A stretch of 64,000 nt of DNA from Ptychodera flava (lineage: Eukaryota; Hemichordata; Enteropneusta; Ptychoderidae), in NCBI RefSeq assembly GCF_041260155.1, contig NC_091933.1, forward strand, positions 34,638,793 to 34,702,792, read 5' to 3'. Positions 36,238 through 62,637 of the stretch are shown here, piece by piece. Made by a program: the position numbers and the translations under genes. Position 1 is the stretch's first letter. The number at the start of each line of letters is the position of its first letter. A model generated the notes under the pieces. That model worked only from the letters and a program-made list of their open reading frames with translations, did not search any database and was not told the origin of the DNA.

Positions 36238-39200
36238 TTAATGATGTTTAGATGTTTTCATCGATCTTCTTATGTTTGGAATATTGATTCCTGACTTTTT
36301 TAATGAGAAGTCTGATAATTTTCTTCTTGCTTCCACACTTCTTGAAACTTTCTGAAATTGAGGAACAGCAATATTATGCACAAATCAGTAGCCTGAATTT
36401 TGAGACTTGGAATAATGGATGAAAGGAAATTGACAAAGACAAAATGAAAACCTAAACAAAAAAGATGATGAAATATGCAGTATGTAATTGGCATTTTGTT
36501 GTGACGATAAAAAAACAAAATTATTAGCAGTTTCCTTTTACCACAGTAAATGATATTACATAATATGCTACACACACAACCACATTACTAATCATTTGCA
36601 CATTGGCTACTCAGTGAGACGACAGCTTGTTTGAGGAAGAAAATCTTTATCACTGACTTAACAGTTGTGTAATTCCTCTTAATTGGTGAAATTGACAAAA
36701 GCATATTTTCATTGTTAGTAGACTTGAAAACATGATGCATCTCCCATTCATGTGAGGTTTCAAAATTATGCTGTGATATATGTACATGACAAAAACAAAT
36801 GTTACAGTATATCTATGAAGAAGACCAACAGGATTGAAAGTGTAGTTGAATAGTCTCAGAATGTGTTCCTTTTGTGACATACAGCTATTTATATGTATTG
36901 AACATACTTTGTCCAGCTTCACAATATTGCTTATAAGAATAATTTGGTTCAGTTTTACTCACGTATTCACTTTCCATTGGGCCACTTGTAGTGATGGAAC
37001 TTGAGCAGCTCCAAAAGTCATCTTCATTTTTAGACATATTGCTCCTGTGCTCATCTATAGGACTCTTCATAAAAACTAGATATGAAAAGATGAAAACTTG
37101 TTTCTGTCAAAGTTGTTGGTAGGGAACTAACTTCCTTTCCATAACTTTGTAAGAAGATGCCAGAAGGATTGAAGAAAACTGAAAGTAGAGTAATTTCTTT
37201 AAAACAGCTAATTTCTATAAAGCAACATATTCTTCAATTGATTTGCTCTGTCCAGATAACTGAATGATTTTTTAATTGAGATAAATCATAAAATTGTCAT
37301 GTAACATTTATTTTTCTTGCAACATTGCAAGCATGCACTCCAGCATCTACCTACCAGGAGAGTCAGGAATTACAAATGTGAAGGTCTCTTGTGAGCTCTC
37401 CTCAGAATCTGAATAGTGAGTTGATGTCTTCAAAATGTTACCTTCTGAAAAAAAATTGGAATAATCATTATGCCAGAACATATACCTGTACATCAGAGCA
37501 AAGCATATGAAAACATATTGGGATCTGCAACATATCAATATTTTGATTTACTGAATTTTAATCATACCTAACATGCATATGATCTATGCAATCTCTTACC
37601 ATAAAATTACTGCATATCCATTCGGGTCTGGCCATGAAAATTTGTGCTCATAAGATTTGAATTAGGCAGTCTCCTTTATAATCATTATATTGTGGTAATA
37701 ATTCTATCATCAATGTTTGTGAGGATATGGAGTTACCCATTCAGCCACCACTTAATTGGAATGCAGCACCACAGTGTTGCAGAAGTATAAATGTCGCCCT
37801 CCATAGCTGATGTTCATGAGTAACTTTTGTTTTTGTGACAGTGTTAACCGTATATTTTCCAACAGCATACAATGATAATGAGGAAGAGAAATTTTACCTT
37901 CACTTATTCCATTTTTATTCTCTTTCATTTTTAATATAGACCTTGTACATACGTCCTTTGGACTGATTTGTGGCTTGTCTTTGTTCAGTGGAGAGGCAAG
38001 TTGTGGTTGATTTTTGGATTGAAGACTGCCAGGTGTCCTTCTCCCTTGCTTGACATGTCTTTTCACTGTCATTGGAACTTCATCTTCTAGGTCCATGGCA
38101 GATTTATTTTCATCCTGCATCTGTAATCCTCCAGTGTAGCTGTTTTTTCTGTCCACTTTCCTGTGGCTAGGTATACTTGAGAAGGATCTGCTTCTCCCCA
38201 TGGTTTTCCTCTCGTCATTGCCCTTCACTCTAGGATTACCCACTTGATCAGTAGTATTTCCTTCATCAGTGTACTCATACACTTTTATGGCTGAAGCCCT
38301 ATTTGAAATTTTGTTATTTAGGACTGGCTCTTCTTTTTGAAGAGGTATTTGTTGACTTCCTTTTGCTATATCCTCTTCTTGAAATACTTGTGGCCTTGTT
38401 AAATTCCTGGCACTAAGTCTCTGCGATTTTCTTGTAGCATGTTCATTAGATTGAGTACTGCCTCCAATAACCCGTCTTCTCTTTTTAACACTACTTCTCA
38501 ATTCAGTTGCATCCTCTTTGCTATCATCACAGTTTGCAGACACAACAGACTGTTTTACTTGCGGCATTACGGTTGCAACCGGAGATTGCTTCGCTTTTGC
38601 TCTGGCTGCCCCAGCCCATTTGGTACCGCTCTCTGTAGTGGGTGATGTCAGTGACACCGGAAGGGTCTGGCATAGTGATTGCGCCGGTTTATTTTTCAGA
38701 GGTTCAGTCGATATATCCTGCATAATTCTCATGTGTTGTTGATGACTATTTGAATTTTCAAAGGTGGTAAATTCATTCTGCACAAACTCAGTTGATTTGA
38801 CTCTGTTTGTTTGAATATCTATGTTTGTTTTGTGTGTACTCAGTGCTGACCTAACATGCTGGTCGACTCCATATACAATTCTTCCATTACATGTATCTTT
38901 GCTATATATTGGTTGATATGGTGGTTGAATATAATCATTGTATCGTAAATCTACTTGATTATTATCTTGATGGCACATTGGATGTATACCTTGAGGAACG
39001 CTAAATCGATGATTTTCCTGTGATCTCAGTGAGGAAACATTAACACCTTGGTGTCCACTGTCAAATGAGTACCCATAGTCTGCATTGAGAGTTTGCTCTG
39101 ATCTATTGAAATTTTTGTATTTAGGCAAGCTGGATGCTATGCCATTGCTCCAGGTATCTTTACTTGCCAAAGCATGGCTTTTATCCTGTTCCCGCTGGAA

Positions 39201-42200
39201 TTTCTCTAGTTGTTCTCTGTTCAGCTGTTGTTGTTCATTGTAGGCTGTTTTCAAAGTTTCAATAACTTCCTTCTGTTGTTCTTGTTGGGCTTCTTCAAGT
39301 TGAGACTGAAGAAACTCTATTTTTGTATCTTTCTGCATGAGAAACAGAGAATATTCATTTTAGTAACTGAACAAAGCTGAATGAAGGATTGCAGACAAGA
39401 AATATCTTGCATTAACAACTGTTTTGTCATAAAGAAGCAATCTCAAGTAGAGTCACAGGGCATCTCTTTATATAAGGCACACTTAATACACTGTGATACT
39501 TATGTTGCATGTTTCTTTGTAAGGAACTGTTGGCATAACTACAGTACTGATACATGCCTGGTAATCATTCTTCTCTATTGTGCCTATGATAATATTTATG
39601 GCAAATTCAGTCTATATGGCATGTCATCTTATATCTAGGCAACAATATGACATACACCAATTTGTGAGTCATATCATCACACACAAACAGCTTGAGCATG
39701 TTATAATGAAAGTTATTTCACCCATGTCATTTTATCTTCTACAAATTTTAAAACTAAAGTGTATGCAAGTACTTATTTACCTTGAGGATTTTAAATTTGA
39801 ACAAAATGAACAAGTTACCTTGAACTATTCTATTTGAGCACTGAACCAAAGAGAGGTTTGGAAATGTGATGATGACAAAAAGACGTCATCATGGGATAGT
39901 GATTACAACATGTAAAGGAAATGTCATATTCAAGTCATAGACAGTGTGCTGTCATTTAAAAAAATGTCAATCAATGAATTGGGTATTCAATCAAAAACAA
40001 CTGTGTCACATAGGTAACCTTGTATCTTGGCACTTACCATGGCAATTATTTTCTCCAACTCTGCAACCTTTTCCTTTTCTTCATCCTTTGCTTGTAGTGT
40101 TTTCAGCAATGTTTGGAAGTAGGATGCCAAATCTTCATTGACTACATTAATATATGAAAATTATTTATCCTTTTTACATTTTTGGTTTGCTGTACCAACT
40201 AGACACTTAATGATCTAACTTTTGGTACATAATTTATAATGTAGTATACATTGATAGCACAACCACATATGCACGCCTTAAATGGGAAGTTACAGGACTG
40301 TGGGCGCACAACAGGGGCATTACTTGATGACACAGCCATTTGCATACACTTGGCGGGAGTTTCTGAATTCTCATAGCATCGCTTTGACAGTGTGATAAAT
40401 TTGAATAATCATGATGGCCACTTTTGTGACATATTCAAAGAGGGGTCAAATGGTCGTACAGGGACCAAACACGGCACATCCGATCTGTAGCCTGGCTTTT
40501 TTACATTTGCATAGATTTACGATAATCCAGCTTTTATAGGGGAAGTTCCTGTTTAAGCGTCAGTTTGGTTTTGGAACACAGAACCTATATAAGTAAATAC
40601 TAGGATTCTAGAAATTTTACAACCTTTAACTGTCAATGCTACACTTCAAATGCATAAGACATAGCAGTAACATGGTTTGTTCTCAACCTATGTCCTGGAC
40701 ATTCTATGAGACAAGATAGTGCAATTATAAGTTTTTGTTTTAGGCTATTAGAAACAAAAACACAGTTTTTTAAATGGAAATGGAGCATGAGATATGGGAC
40801 AAGTCCTATTTACAAGATTATACCAACCACAAATTTGTTCAGTAATCAGACTCACTATGTGAAAGAAATGAATATAAATTCTCCGTAACAGCTAACCTAT
40901 GATGTATGAATGAAATACCAAGTTGGTATATTTTCCAGTTGATTAAAATGAAGCAGGTGTATGAAAATGACCTGCTAGTTTGAAATGAAACAGTGTTATC
41001 ACAAGTCCTGTATTCTAACATTAAAATTAGTTATGATGCCCTACCAGCCCTTTCCAAATATACAAGGTGGAAATTAAAATAACATGATTTCCAGCATCAG
41101 TAACAAATGAGTATATCTTAACCTTTCTTTATTAACTGTGCAGATTGCTCAGTTCCTTTTGCCATGTCCCTGTTCATGGTTTCCTTGATTGATTCTGCTG
41201 CTGCCTTGACTTCACCGACACAGGTCTTCATTCCAGTGAATATTTTCTGAATTAAGTCTCTGTTTGATTTTTTTCAAATACAGAAGACATACATTATATT
41301 ATTCAACACACAGAAGTGTCAGGCTACTATCATGTAAACATAAGCATAAATCTTATTCATTCACGTTTTGTCACAAAGTTAAAAAATTCACAGAATTCGC
41401 CATTTACCATCACCAGAATTTACCAGAATTCAATGTTTTCAACAATCACTATGAGTTGACCCCTTTTAAGAAAGGGATGCACCAATAATAGGTCTGGAGT
41501 CTTTAAGGTAGAATGCGCCTCAGGGACAGATAGTCGGACTCTCTCATTCTTATCATTCTTTTCTGATATACCACTTGTGGGGTTCATTAAAGCTCTTGGA
41601 GAAAGAAAAACTTTCTCTGTCTTAGTTTTTTGAAAATCCAAATTTAATTTCCCCCATGGAGTTAATACAGGAATGGCAGCCATTTTGAATTTCAAATATA
41701 GCAAAATGTTACAAAATTCATTTCGCTAGTTCCACACTTTGCACAGTGACCCCCAATTTTTATTGTTGATTTGGTAAGAGAATGTTGAAAGTTTCATTCA
41801 GGAAAGTTTGAACAAAAAGTTTCACTCTTCCACTTTTGAGGCACATACCACCTTAAAATGCTAATCACCTTCAGAATTGAGTTACTGCTTCTAATAATTT
41901 TGAAACAATAATTATGATCACTGGTAAATTAAACATTAAACTACTGCACTGCCAAGTTCTCACATTTCCTCTCCAAACTGTCGATTGTCACAGTGGTTAT
42001 AGAATTTATCATATTCAAATGATTTTGCTACTGTATTTATGAAAAAGATATACTTCCGTACTCTCTTTCGCTGAGTATTAAGTAACAGTGAGGTAAACTA
42101 TACCTCTGAAAGAGGGATAACATGACTACAAAGTGAACATGAATTACCTATTATATTTCATGAATATTCTAAATGTACTCCTTGCTATCTTTGTTCCATA

Positions 42201-42438
42201 GTTTAAGTTAAAAATAAACAATGCCAAATAGTCATAATAATTGGAAAACATAAAATTACCTTTCATCCCTTTCCTTTGCTCTCTGTTTATTTATTTCAAA
42301 CTGCTCAAAATGACCTTGACCTTTGGTACTTGTCTTTGTTACCAAGGGCTGGTCAGAACGGCCATCTTTGCCAAACAAAGGAGGCATCGACAAGTACTTG
42401 AGATGATACTTTGATTGGTCTGCACTTGAAGACTTCAT
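36238..42438 (-). CDS. IHO1/CCDC36-like meiotic coiled-coil protein, 723 aa, seven coding exons
   Basis: Coding exons on the minus strand, in order: 42438-42260, 41259-41123, 40141-40038, 39332-37898, 37444-37355, 37075-36963, 36351-36238. Every junction is GT-AG and the frame is continuous (2,172 nt). The ATG is directly preceded by an in-frame TGA, so upstream exons are non-coding. The N-terminus carries PLFGKDGR (20-27) and FEQFEINKQRAKER (44-57), resembling the LFG...DG and EQFEEKKKRAK stretch just before the coiled coil of vertebrate IHO1 (CCDC36). Residues ~60-190 are Glu/Gln/Lys-rich heptad-like sequence. The remainder is Ser/Gln-rich and disordered-looking, with a basic KKRRR (423-427) and a Lys/Arg/Ser-rich tail. 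Vertebrate IHO1 is the Mer2-type partner of HORMAD1 that licenses meiotic DNA breaks on chromosome axes; the same role here is inference. Other long coiled-coil proteins remain possible. A partial pseudogene copy lies at 310-2250. Confidence 0.75.
41507..41852 (-). mobile_element. TTAA-flanked MITE, copy 6
   Basis: 346-bp copy in minus orientation between TTAA 41503-41506 and TTAA 41853-41856. Begins GGTAGAATGCGCCTCAGGG. It sits in the intron between the first two coding exons of the IHO1-like gene, in the transcript's sense orientation. Confidence 0.92.
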
Positions 42439-44571
42439 TCAAAGGAGAAATTGACAGGAGATCAGTAGTGGCAAATAGAGAAAAACTATGAAATCAAAGA
42501 TAGACAAACAGGGGGTGGACGAAAGACCAAGCACAAGTTTAGAAGAGAATGATAATGGAATGAGGAACAATCACAAGGATGGTGTCATTTGTACTGAAAT
42601 ACAAAGAGGCTGTTTTCAAAGCTTTGTAATGATTAATAGTTCACTGATACTATACCAACTGTTCATTTATCACTAAAATTAGTCTGTGTAATAAGTAGTT
42701 GATCTAATTTCTTTCATATGTATGTCATGAGGACAACATTGGTTTCTCAGGTCAAGATACAAATTATAAGCATCTGTTATCCTACTTCTAAGTTTTATCG
42801 GTTAAACAAATTTCCTAATGCTCTATAACTTGGCTTAATGTTTTGAGTTTACATTTAACATTCTCACTTGACACTTGTTCAATGATGTTGTAAACCTGGG
42901 GAGTCAGATTTCCATTTAACACTTTCTATTCTTTTGTATGGCCTTGATGTAAATATTTGCAGCTGTATTATATGTTGAAACTGGCACGTAAAATGAAAGT
43001 TGTTCTGATAAATACAGTTGTTTCGTAATTATATTAAATAGCAATCAAATTCATTCATTTGACCAGGGATATTAGAATGAAGGCTCTTTAACAAACAATT
43101 GCTGTTTTACTTTTCATCATCATTTTAAACAGACCAATAAATTACTAAGTGGTTAAAACTGCTGTCTGAACAAACCTTGCCTGTACAAGCTGATATTGCA
43201 ATAAAGAGACTATCATGGCGTGTTTGCTAATATTCTATTTCTGTACAAACTTCCAGTCAATGTATCATGCTAAAGTTACATAACATACCTCATTCCTATG
43301 GCTTGAAACTACAGTCTGCTGAGAAGGCTTTTGAGAGAAGAGCTCATATGAGCTGGTCTGGGAATTTTCAAACTGAGAACTATTTCCTTGGCTGTATGCT
43401 TGAGTTGATTGAAAGGCAGAGTCTTCCCAATCATATGCAAATCTTGTGTTTTTTAGGAACTCCCTATCATTGTGTCAAAAAAAATTGTTGTTGTCATTCA
43501 TACATTAATTTGATGTGAGTATTGTGGATTGATGATTCAAAGATAAATAAATTCATAGTATGATTACATAATGAGAAATAAATTGAAACAAGAGGCTCAG
43601 ATATTTTACTTTCAGGACAAAATATGCTTGAGAATGTATCAAATACATGAACTTAATCTGTAAATGTAACAAATGGCAAGTTAAAATGCCCTGCCAACAG
43701 TCCCATGGCTGTCGGCTCAATGTGAGTCCTTATTGTGGACTCTGGCAGCTATGCATAAATAAAGCTTTATATATGGTATTAAGGGGTTCTTTACATAGTT
43801 CTACCACTTCTTGCCACTGTAGCCAGGGACACGAAAGGTGTGAAAATATTTTGGTAAAATATTTGCAGTTTTAAAATCTTATTCGGATATTCCTCTGATG
43901 ATTTGGTATAAGCATTACTAACATATACAGACCTTACTACCTCAGATAATTTTGTAATTTACAAGTTCAAAATCGGATATTAGTGTACTTTGTTTCGACA
44001 TTGTACAATATGATATTTAATAATACTTCATTTCACAAATCGTTGATACATTTCAGTGCATGTGACTACGATAAATCGAACACACAAAACTTTGAACTGT
44101 GATAATCCATGATAACATTACCCCGGATTTGTTGTATAGATGTCTCTGGTGTTTACTTGATTAACTAACATTATGGTGCTCCAATTCTTCTCCACTGAAA
44201 ATAAAGTATAAAGAAGAGTTCGCAGTAGATTGCATAGCTGCTGATGCCGGCGGCCATCAGAATACGGCCCAAATAATAATCAGGACAGCATAAAAAGAAT
44301 GTGTAAATAAAATGTCCGTGATAGAAAAGGTGTAAGTGTTCATTTGAACACTTCATAACAGTATGTAATGCTACACTTCAAAAAAATGACAGCTTCTACG
44401 TGACTGCTTATATTATATGGTATATAAATGGTTTTGTTGTTTCGAGTTCTTTTCAAGCAGACGACATTTTGTGTCCATGTCGCTGTCAGACTCAATGACA
44501 AAATTTCGGTTGGTCGCTGTGGATTTAGAGTTTGATTTTGCATTTATTCTACGTCTAATACGATAACTTAC

Positions 44572-44690
44572 CTCGGATGCGAATGACAACAAAACCAACT
44601 GTCTATTTTGTGGAGAACTTGAATTAAGGATCGTTTTTCGTGGCCGAGGCCGTCCTGCACTGTGTGACTCAGACTGTGTGACCAGTGACT
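44572..44690 (-). other. Probable non-coding first exon of the IHO1-like gene
   Basis: On the minus strand GCATCCGAG is followed by a strong donor, GTAAGTT (exon end 44572). The next usable acceptor leading to the coding part is TTTCATAG before 42485, giving a 47-nt leader before the ATG at 42438. The transcription start is not determined; 44690 is an estimate. Confidence 0.45.
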
Positions 44691-44733
44691 ATCGTTGTTG
44701 ACTGTGACTGTCGTTGAGGGCGATATGTAAGAA

Positions 44734-44741
44734 TGACGTCA
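44734..44741. promoter_or_regulatory. CRE palindrome TGACGTCA
   Basis: A perfect cAMP-response element ~45-160 bp upstream of the putative first exon of the IHO1-like gene. CRE sites are bound by CREB/CREM/ATF factors and are frequent in testis-gene promoters of vertebrates. The functional reading is inference from position. Confidence 0.4.
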
Positions 44742-44799
44742 TGCGATGGCCTTCATTACAGAGTCTGATCGATCACACAGTAGTGCTGGGACATTGGCA

Positions 44800-47120
44800 T
44801 TAAAAATCTACATAAATTAATCTTCAGAACGTACTCAAACCAATCACGCCACTGGATCTACGCGTCAATCGACTAGTGATGACTTTCAAAAAGTTATACG
44901 GTCGATATCACGACATTGTGGCCAAATATGACACCTCGGTCACTCAAATGATTAGCGACGGCATTCCCCGGCTTTGACTTTATTACAGTGATTCCTATCC
45001 AGTATTTAGACAATTTTAGGACCAATCCTGACGGTTGTAGCATGCTAGCAGGGTACGCTTACCCATTCTTGACACCTGGTACCACCACTAACTATCAGTG
45101 GTTCAGGATGGTCCTACTTAAATTCGTAAATCTCAAATGTCCTATGGACTTGGTAATGTACATGTATTACCTTGAAATTGAATGGAAATGATTATTGGAC
45201 CAGTTTAATGTCATATTATTATGAAAATCGCGACCTTTCTTTTCACATATAGATTTCTTGGTCAAAATCTCTGTTTGGGGATACCCAGCAATAGACGGTC
45301 CAAACTTACTTCCTCGGCGAGAAGAAAACATTTCACCGATGCTTTTTTGAAAGGATGAAGATGTTATTCGCACCGCTGCGGTGCGGATAAGGAACCTTAA
45401 TTTCTTATTCGCACCGCAGCGTGTCTAGCCTTGATGTACCGAAGCTTGGCAATCGCTATTAATCCAGGTCCCCAAGTTTCCTCTTTCCCCGATCCATACT
45501 ACGCATTTTGAGACGTAAAACTGCTTTTAGAGATAATAGGACGCGCATTTGGACCCCTTCGATTACTCAGGCGACCGCCTGCTGTTTTCTAAATCTACAA
45601 TTCCCTCAGTCTGGCATTGCAAAAAATGAAAAAAAACCCAACCAATATTACTAATAATGAGCCCTCTTCCATTTTATGTATGATCGATTGTTAATATTAA
45701 TTTATTTACTTTGACTACGGTGGTGACAGATGGATTGTATGCAAGAAATTGGATTTTGGAATTTCACAGAAAATGTTGATCATTATACATGGTAGCTGTG
45801 GTCTCGCAGTGGTGCAAGTGCCGTCTATTGAACGCGCTCGGGTCAAGGGTCATCGCCAATACTGACGCTGTGATGTAGCTAGCATGACAGAGACCAAGAA
45901 GTGATGTCAGGTGTTTCGAAAATAGTAAGCGCATCCTACTCCACATGTGACATAGAACACTAGGAGACTGAACAGTTACCATGGATTTTTGAATTCTGAC
46001 ATTTGAAAATAATCAAATATTAGAGAAAAAAGATCGGTCACTATGCTTGATCTACGATGAACAGTCATAGTTTTTCCCAAATCACTTATAATCAATATAT
46101 GGATTCAAGTTCATGCAGTGAATGAAATTTTCACATCTCATCGTACAACAACACAAAATTTATTTACTTTGAACAGTAAAGACTCTAATTTAAATGAAAA
46201 AAAATGTGTGACTAAAAGGAATCATTTATTTTTTACCAAATTTGCCATTATTACACAGCGCATGTGTAAATTAGGCTGTATTGAACTTTGCAGTGCATGC
46301 TTTCTTCTTTTCTGCAATACTATCAATAACAATAATAATAACAACAATTCAACAACAACAAATTTACTGAGTCCAAATATATTTTTATTTTTCTTCATTT
46401 ATTAAAAAAAAATTATCATCATCATCATCATCATCATCATCAACATCCTGCTCATCGGAGATTGAGACCCCTGTAATTGTAATACTCTGTTGTGACAACC
46501 ATAGTCCATGGGGACTATAGTTCTATCCACGGTCCGTTTTGTGGAGGGACAGTGTTCCATCCATGGCCTCAAACTCAGAGAAAAATTACAGATCTCTAAA
46601 ACATCAACTGTAATCAGTGAGAGGAAACTTGCCAGCCAATAATAATGGTAAAAACATGGGAAATGTGTCGGCAATTCTGATTTGAGTGGACACTACTTTG
46701 TGTGATGATCAAAGATAGAGTTGAGTTTCAATCACTGTTTAATGTATGCAATTGCATCAAGTTGAATGTTATGGGGAATCTAAGGTCACCACATGCATCA
46801 TGAGCTGTTCATGTTGAATAACAACGCCGGGGAGGGGAATCAAAATAATTCATGCTCAATATCTTAAGGAATATAGTCACATTTTGGATCGGATGCATGA
46901 GTCGCATTTGATCAACGTCGGTATTCAATTTGTGATGTTTAATTCGTTAGATGATTCATTATGGCGACACACTTTATTCCAAAGTTTTCCAAATACGACA
47001 GAAAATATTATCAATCGACCTTTTGAACCTTAAAATTCTTTAAATCTAGGTATAAATATTTTTTTGCAAACTGAAAACATTGAGCTCATTCAGAGAAACG
47101 GAAAAACATACATAAAGCAA
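44800..47120. other. Intergenic between divergent genes; GC-rich palindromes and microsatellites only
   Basis: TTATTCGCACCGC (45364-45376) is followed at once by its inverted form GCGGTGCGGATAA (45378-45390), and the 13-mer occurs again at 45405-45417. Short (AAT/AAC)n (~46328-46362) and (ATC)n (~46412-46442) tracts follow. A minus-strand ATG at 45331 reads MFSSRRG into a GTAAGT donor, which could be an alternative first exon but is not supported by anything else. Confidence 0.5.
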
Positions 47121-47134
47121 TGAGCTTGTAAAAT

Positions 47135-47229
47135 CGCGCATGCGCGTTTAATAAAATTAAGATTAAAAAGAATCCCGCCCACGAGAAGCTTGACTGACGT
47201 TCTCGAAGAAAATGGACAATTGTGATTGG
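47135..47229 (+). promoter_or_regulatory. Putative TEX36-like promoter: NRF1 palindrome, GC box, inverted CCAAT
   Basis: CGCGCATGCGCG (47135-47146) is a perfect palindrome containing the NRF1 site. CCCGCCC follows at ~47173 and ATTGG (inverted CCAAT) at 47225-47229, 170 bp before the start codon. This is a typical TATA-less promoter composition; the role is inferred. Confidence 0.5.
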
Positions 47230-47399
47230 CTAAGACTTGAGGGTAGCCAATTATGCATTCTGTTTTCTGGTTACGGTGTTGTGTTTATTTCCGCAATCTG
47301 ATTACCATACACGTTGGAAACCACTGAGCTTCGATCCAGGTGATCAAGGTGAAACAGCTGAAAACAAGATTTATTCTGTGCTTTCCCCGCCGAATAACG

Positions 47400-60121
<12,722 letters not shown>

Positions 60122-61150
60122 GTCTTCTCCAAGTCATGTACAGTTTGGAAAAACTTTAAATTAGTCAACAGCTTCTTTGAATTACAGCAAATATTTACTG
60201 ACCAGTTTCATAATATTTAAAAAAAAAATGTACCTTTATCATCCTTCTTGGGCATCCATCAACAGATTCCCCTTGAATTATTACAGATTTGTTGAACATT
60301 AAGTATAGCAGGTAGCCAAGTCATCTGAAAAGCGTTTTCCATCACATCGCATTCCAGTAATAGAACTTATGAAAGCTTTAAAGCATAATTTATGCAACAC
60401 TTCTACAGCTGAGATCAAGAACACCCATGAAGGAGTGTCATTTTCATGTTTATTCTTCAAGTTTTTGTAAGTGTACCAACTGTGAGTGTAAGAAAAGAAA
60501 ATTTGAAAAAGACAACAAGAAATCAAATAAGTCTCACAACGTGGAACGAAAGCTAAATGTTTCACCTGAATGACAAAAAAGAGCATTGATTTTTACCATC
60601 ATAACGCCATTCTACTGCAAGAAATTCCCCTGCTTAAAATAGCAGGATTCCCAAAAGACATTTGCAACTATTCTGTATGTGATTAGTGGAAGTTTCCATT
60701 CACATGAGACTTTTCTATATCCACTTTTTTGCCTGATTCTACTTAAGTTTCAAGTTTTGGACAACTTTCACGATATGTTTGTAAATTCAGAATACTCCTC
60801 ATGTTTCCATATTGGATAGGCTGGGTAAAAATTATCTAATTCAGCTAAATTCAAAGAAAACACCACATCAGATTTTCCAAGATTTGTAGGTTTGTTTTGT
60901 TATTTATAGAAATCATATGTCACATATAGCTCTTTTATATTATGTACAGTAATCATGCAACTCTAGTTGAGATGATTTCATGCAAGATGTTAAATCGTTT
61001 TCAGTTTTGAAATGTAATCTTTTGGAATATTTTGTTGTTGAAAAAAAATTCATGCATGAATGTGTGATGTCAGTGTAAGTATTTGTGAATTTACCCACAT
61101 CAATGTCAACTCAACCTGGCTATCTCTTCCATGACTTCAGTTTCAGTCTG
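60122..61150 (+). other. Probable 3' UTR and intergenic sequence
   Basis: Follows the TEX36-like stop codon. No AATAAA close to the stop was identified, so the 3' end of the transcript is unknown. No further coding region seen. Confidence 0.4.
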
Positions 61151-61155
61151 ATTGA

Positions 61156-61506
61156 GGTAGGATGCATGCACCTCGAAGTCGAAAGACAACTTTTGCTCAA
61201 ACTTTCCTCAATGAAGCTTTCAACCATTCTCATACCACATCAAGAATGAAAATCAGGGGTCACCATGCAAAATTTGGTACTAGAGAAACAGATTGCCAAA
61301 CATTTTAATATTTGAAATTCAAAATGGCTGCCATTCCTGTGTTAACTCAATAGGAAAAATGTAAAATTTTCGATTTTGGAAAACTAAGAGGGTGAAAATT
61401 GTTCTTTCTCCCAGAGCTTTAAAGTGAGCCTCCGGAAGTGGTAGATCAAAAATTGATTGTTAAAATAAATAAGAGTCCCAATATCTGTCATCAGGTGCAT
61501 TCTAAC
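61156..61506 (+). mobile_element. TTAA-flanked MITE, copy 7
   Basis: Left flank TTGA (degenerate, 61152-61155), right flank TTAA 61507-61510. It contains CAAAATGGCTGCCATTCC and the shared ACTAAGAGGGTGAAAATT. More diverged than copies 1, 5 and 6. Confidence 0.85.
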
Positions 61507-61519
61507 TTAACACTTTCAA

Positions 61520-62630
61520 AATCATAAAGACTTCAAGCCAACGAAAACTGTTAAACAAGAGGTCTTCACATGGACCCAGACATCCCTATTTTAAAGTGAA
61601 TAGGCTCAAAAAAACCATGGAAACAAAGCACCAATATTTAACGACAGTTTTGAGTCTTCATGTCGTGACATCTGTGAACCCTTTGACCCTAGCAACTTTT
61701 TCAAATGAACATGATGTTGCAGACACAATATGGAAGATTTCTCCACCTAGAAATGTCACACAGGATACAAACTGTAGGCAGCCAAAGTGATAAATTTAAT
61801 TATTGCAATGTGAATCCAGTCATGATGCCAGTTGTTTCCAACCTTTTGTAACTGTGTTGCTGAGTTCTGAGGAAATTATTCAAATGATCAGTAATGTAGA
61901 ATCAATTTTATTTTTTGAAATTTCACTAAGGAACGTCTTTGTAACCTTTGCTTTGTTATTCACACACACACACTATCAAGTACACTTGCTTGCTGAATCG
62001 TACCGTTTTTGATGATTCTATTTGATTTTGATCATCGCACAAAAAATTTACAGTATGTGTTGTTTTTGAACTCAACTGAATCATTTCAACCCGTCCTCAT
62101 AGACAAAAATACTCCTGTGCAATTCTATCAGATTCCCTCCAGCAACATGCTTTGTACAGTGATCTCAGTGTAAATGTTTTCCTGTAAAATAGACAACGAA
62201 GATTATTTAAGATTCCAAGCCAAAGTCACGTACTTACTTACTTACTGGTATTGAAATTTTGTGTGTTTGACTCCAAAAGTGAGAACTTCAAGTAACAGTT
62301 CCAGGTTTTTATAATGTAGAATGCCACTTATGGAGTAGAGGAGTTACTGTACAATCATTTTTGAATTTTTTTTAAAGTTGATAATCATTGAAATAAATGT
62401 ATAAAGTCAGGGTATCAGTCAATGTTACTCTAATCTCTGAAATTTTGACCAGTTTAATTCAAATATGAAACATTTTGTTGCCATATGATCACTTTACAAC
62501 ATTTATTCCTAATTATAGTCTTGTATTATGTCCACTCAGTTGCACGTATTTGCAAAATTGCATATTTGTACATTTTTATATTAAAAAACATTTAAAATTC
62601 ACATACTCTGTGATTTGTCTGTTTCTTCCA
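61520..62630. other. Intergenic, nothing recognised
   Basis: AT-rich sequence; short open frames only, no motifs. AATAAA at ~62392 could be a poly(A) signal but no gene is attached to it. Confidence 0.4.
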
Positions 62631-62637
62631 GACTTAA

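Noticed and set aside
36885..37070. Minus-strand frame ending ...FNTYK as the C-terminus of the IHO1-like protein
   Set aside because: A good GTGAGT donor at 36962 and a strong TTTCAG acceptor at 36352 in matching phase favour splicing to the exon 36351-36238; only transcript data can settle it.
44413..44598. Minus-strand 61-codon frame reading through the donor at 44572
   Set aside because: The start is TTG and the frame continues into intron after a strong GTAAGT donor; I treat the exon as non-coding.
45310..45331. Minus-strand ATG (MFSSRRG) running into a GTAAGT donor
   Set aside because: It could be a first exon, but the in-frame TGA before the IHO1-like ATG means it would not extend that protein, and no other partner exon was found.
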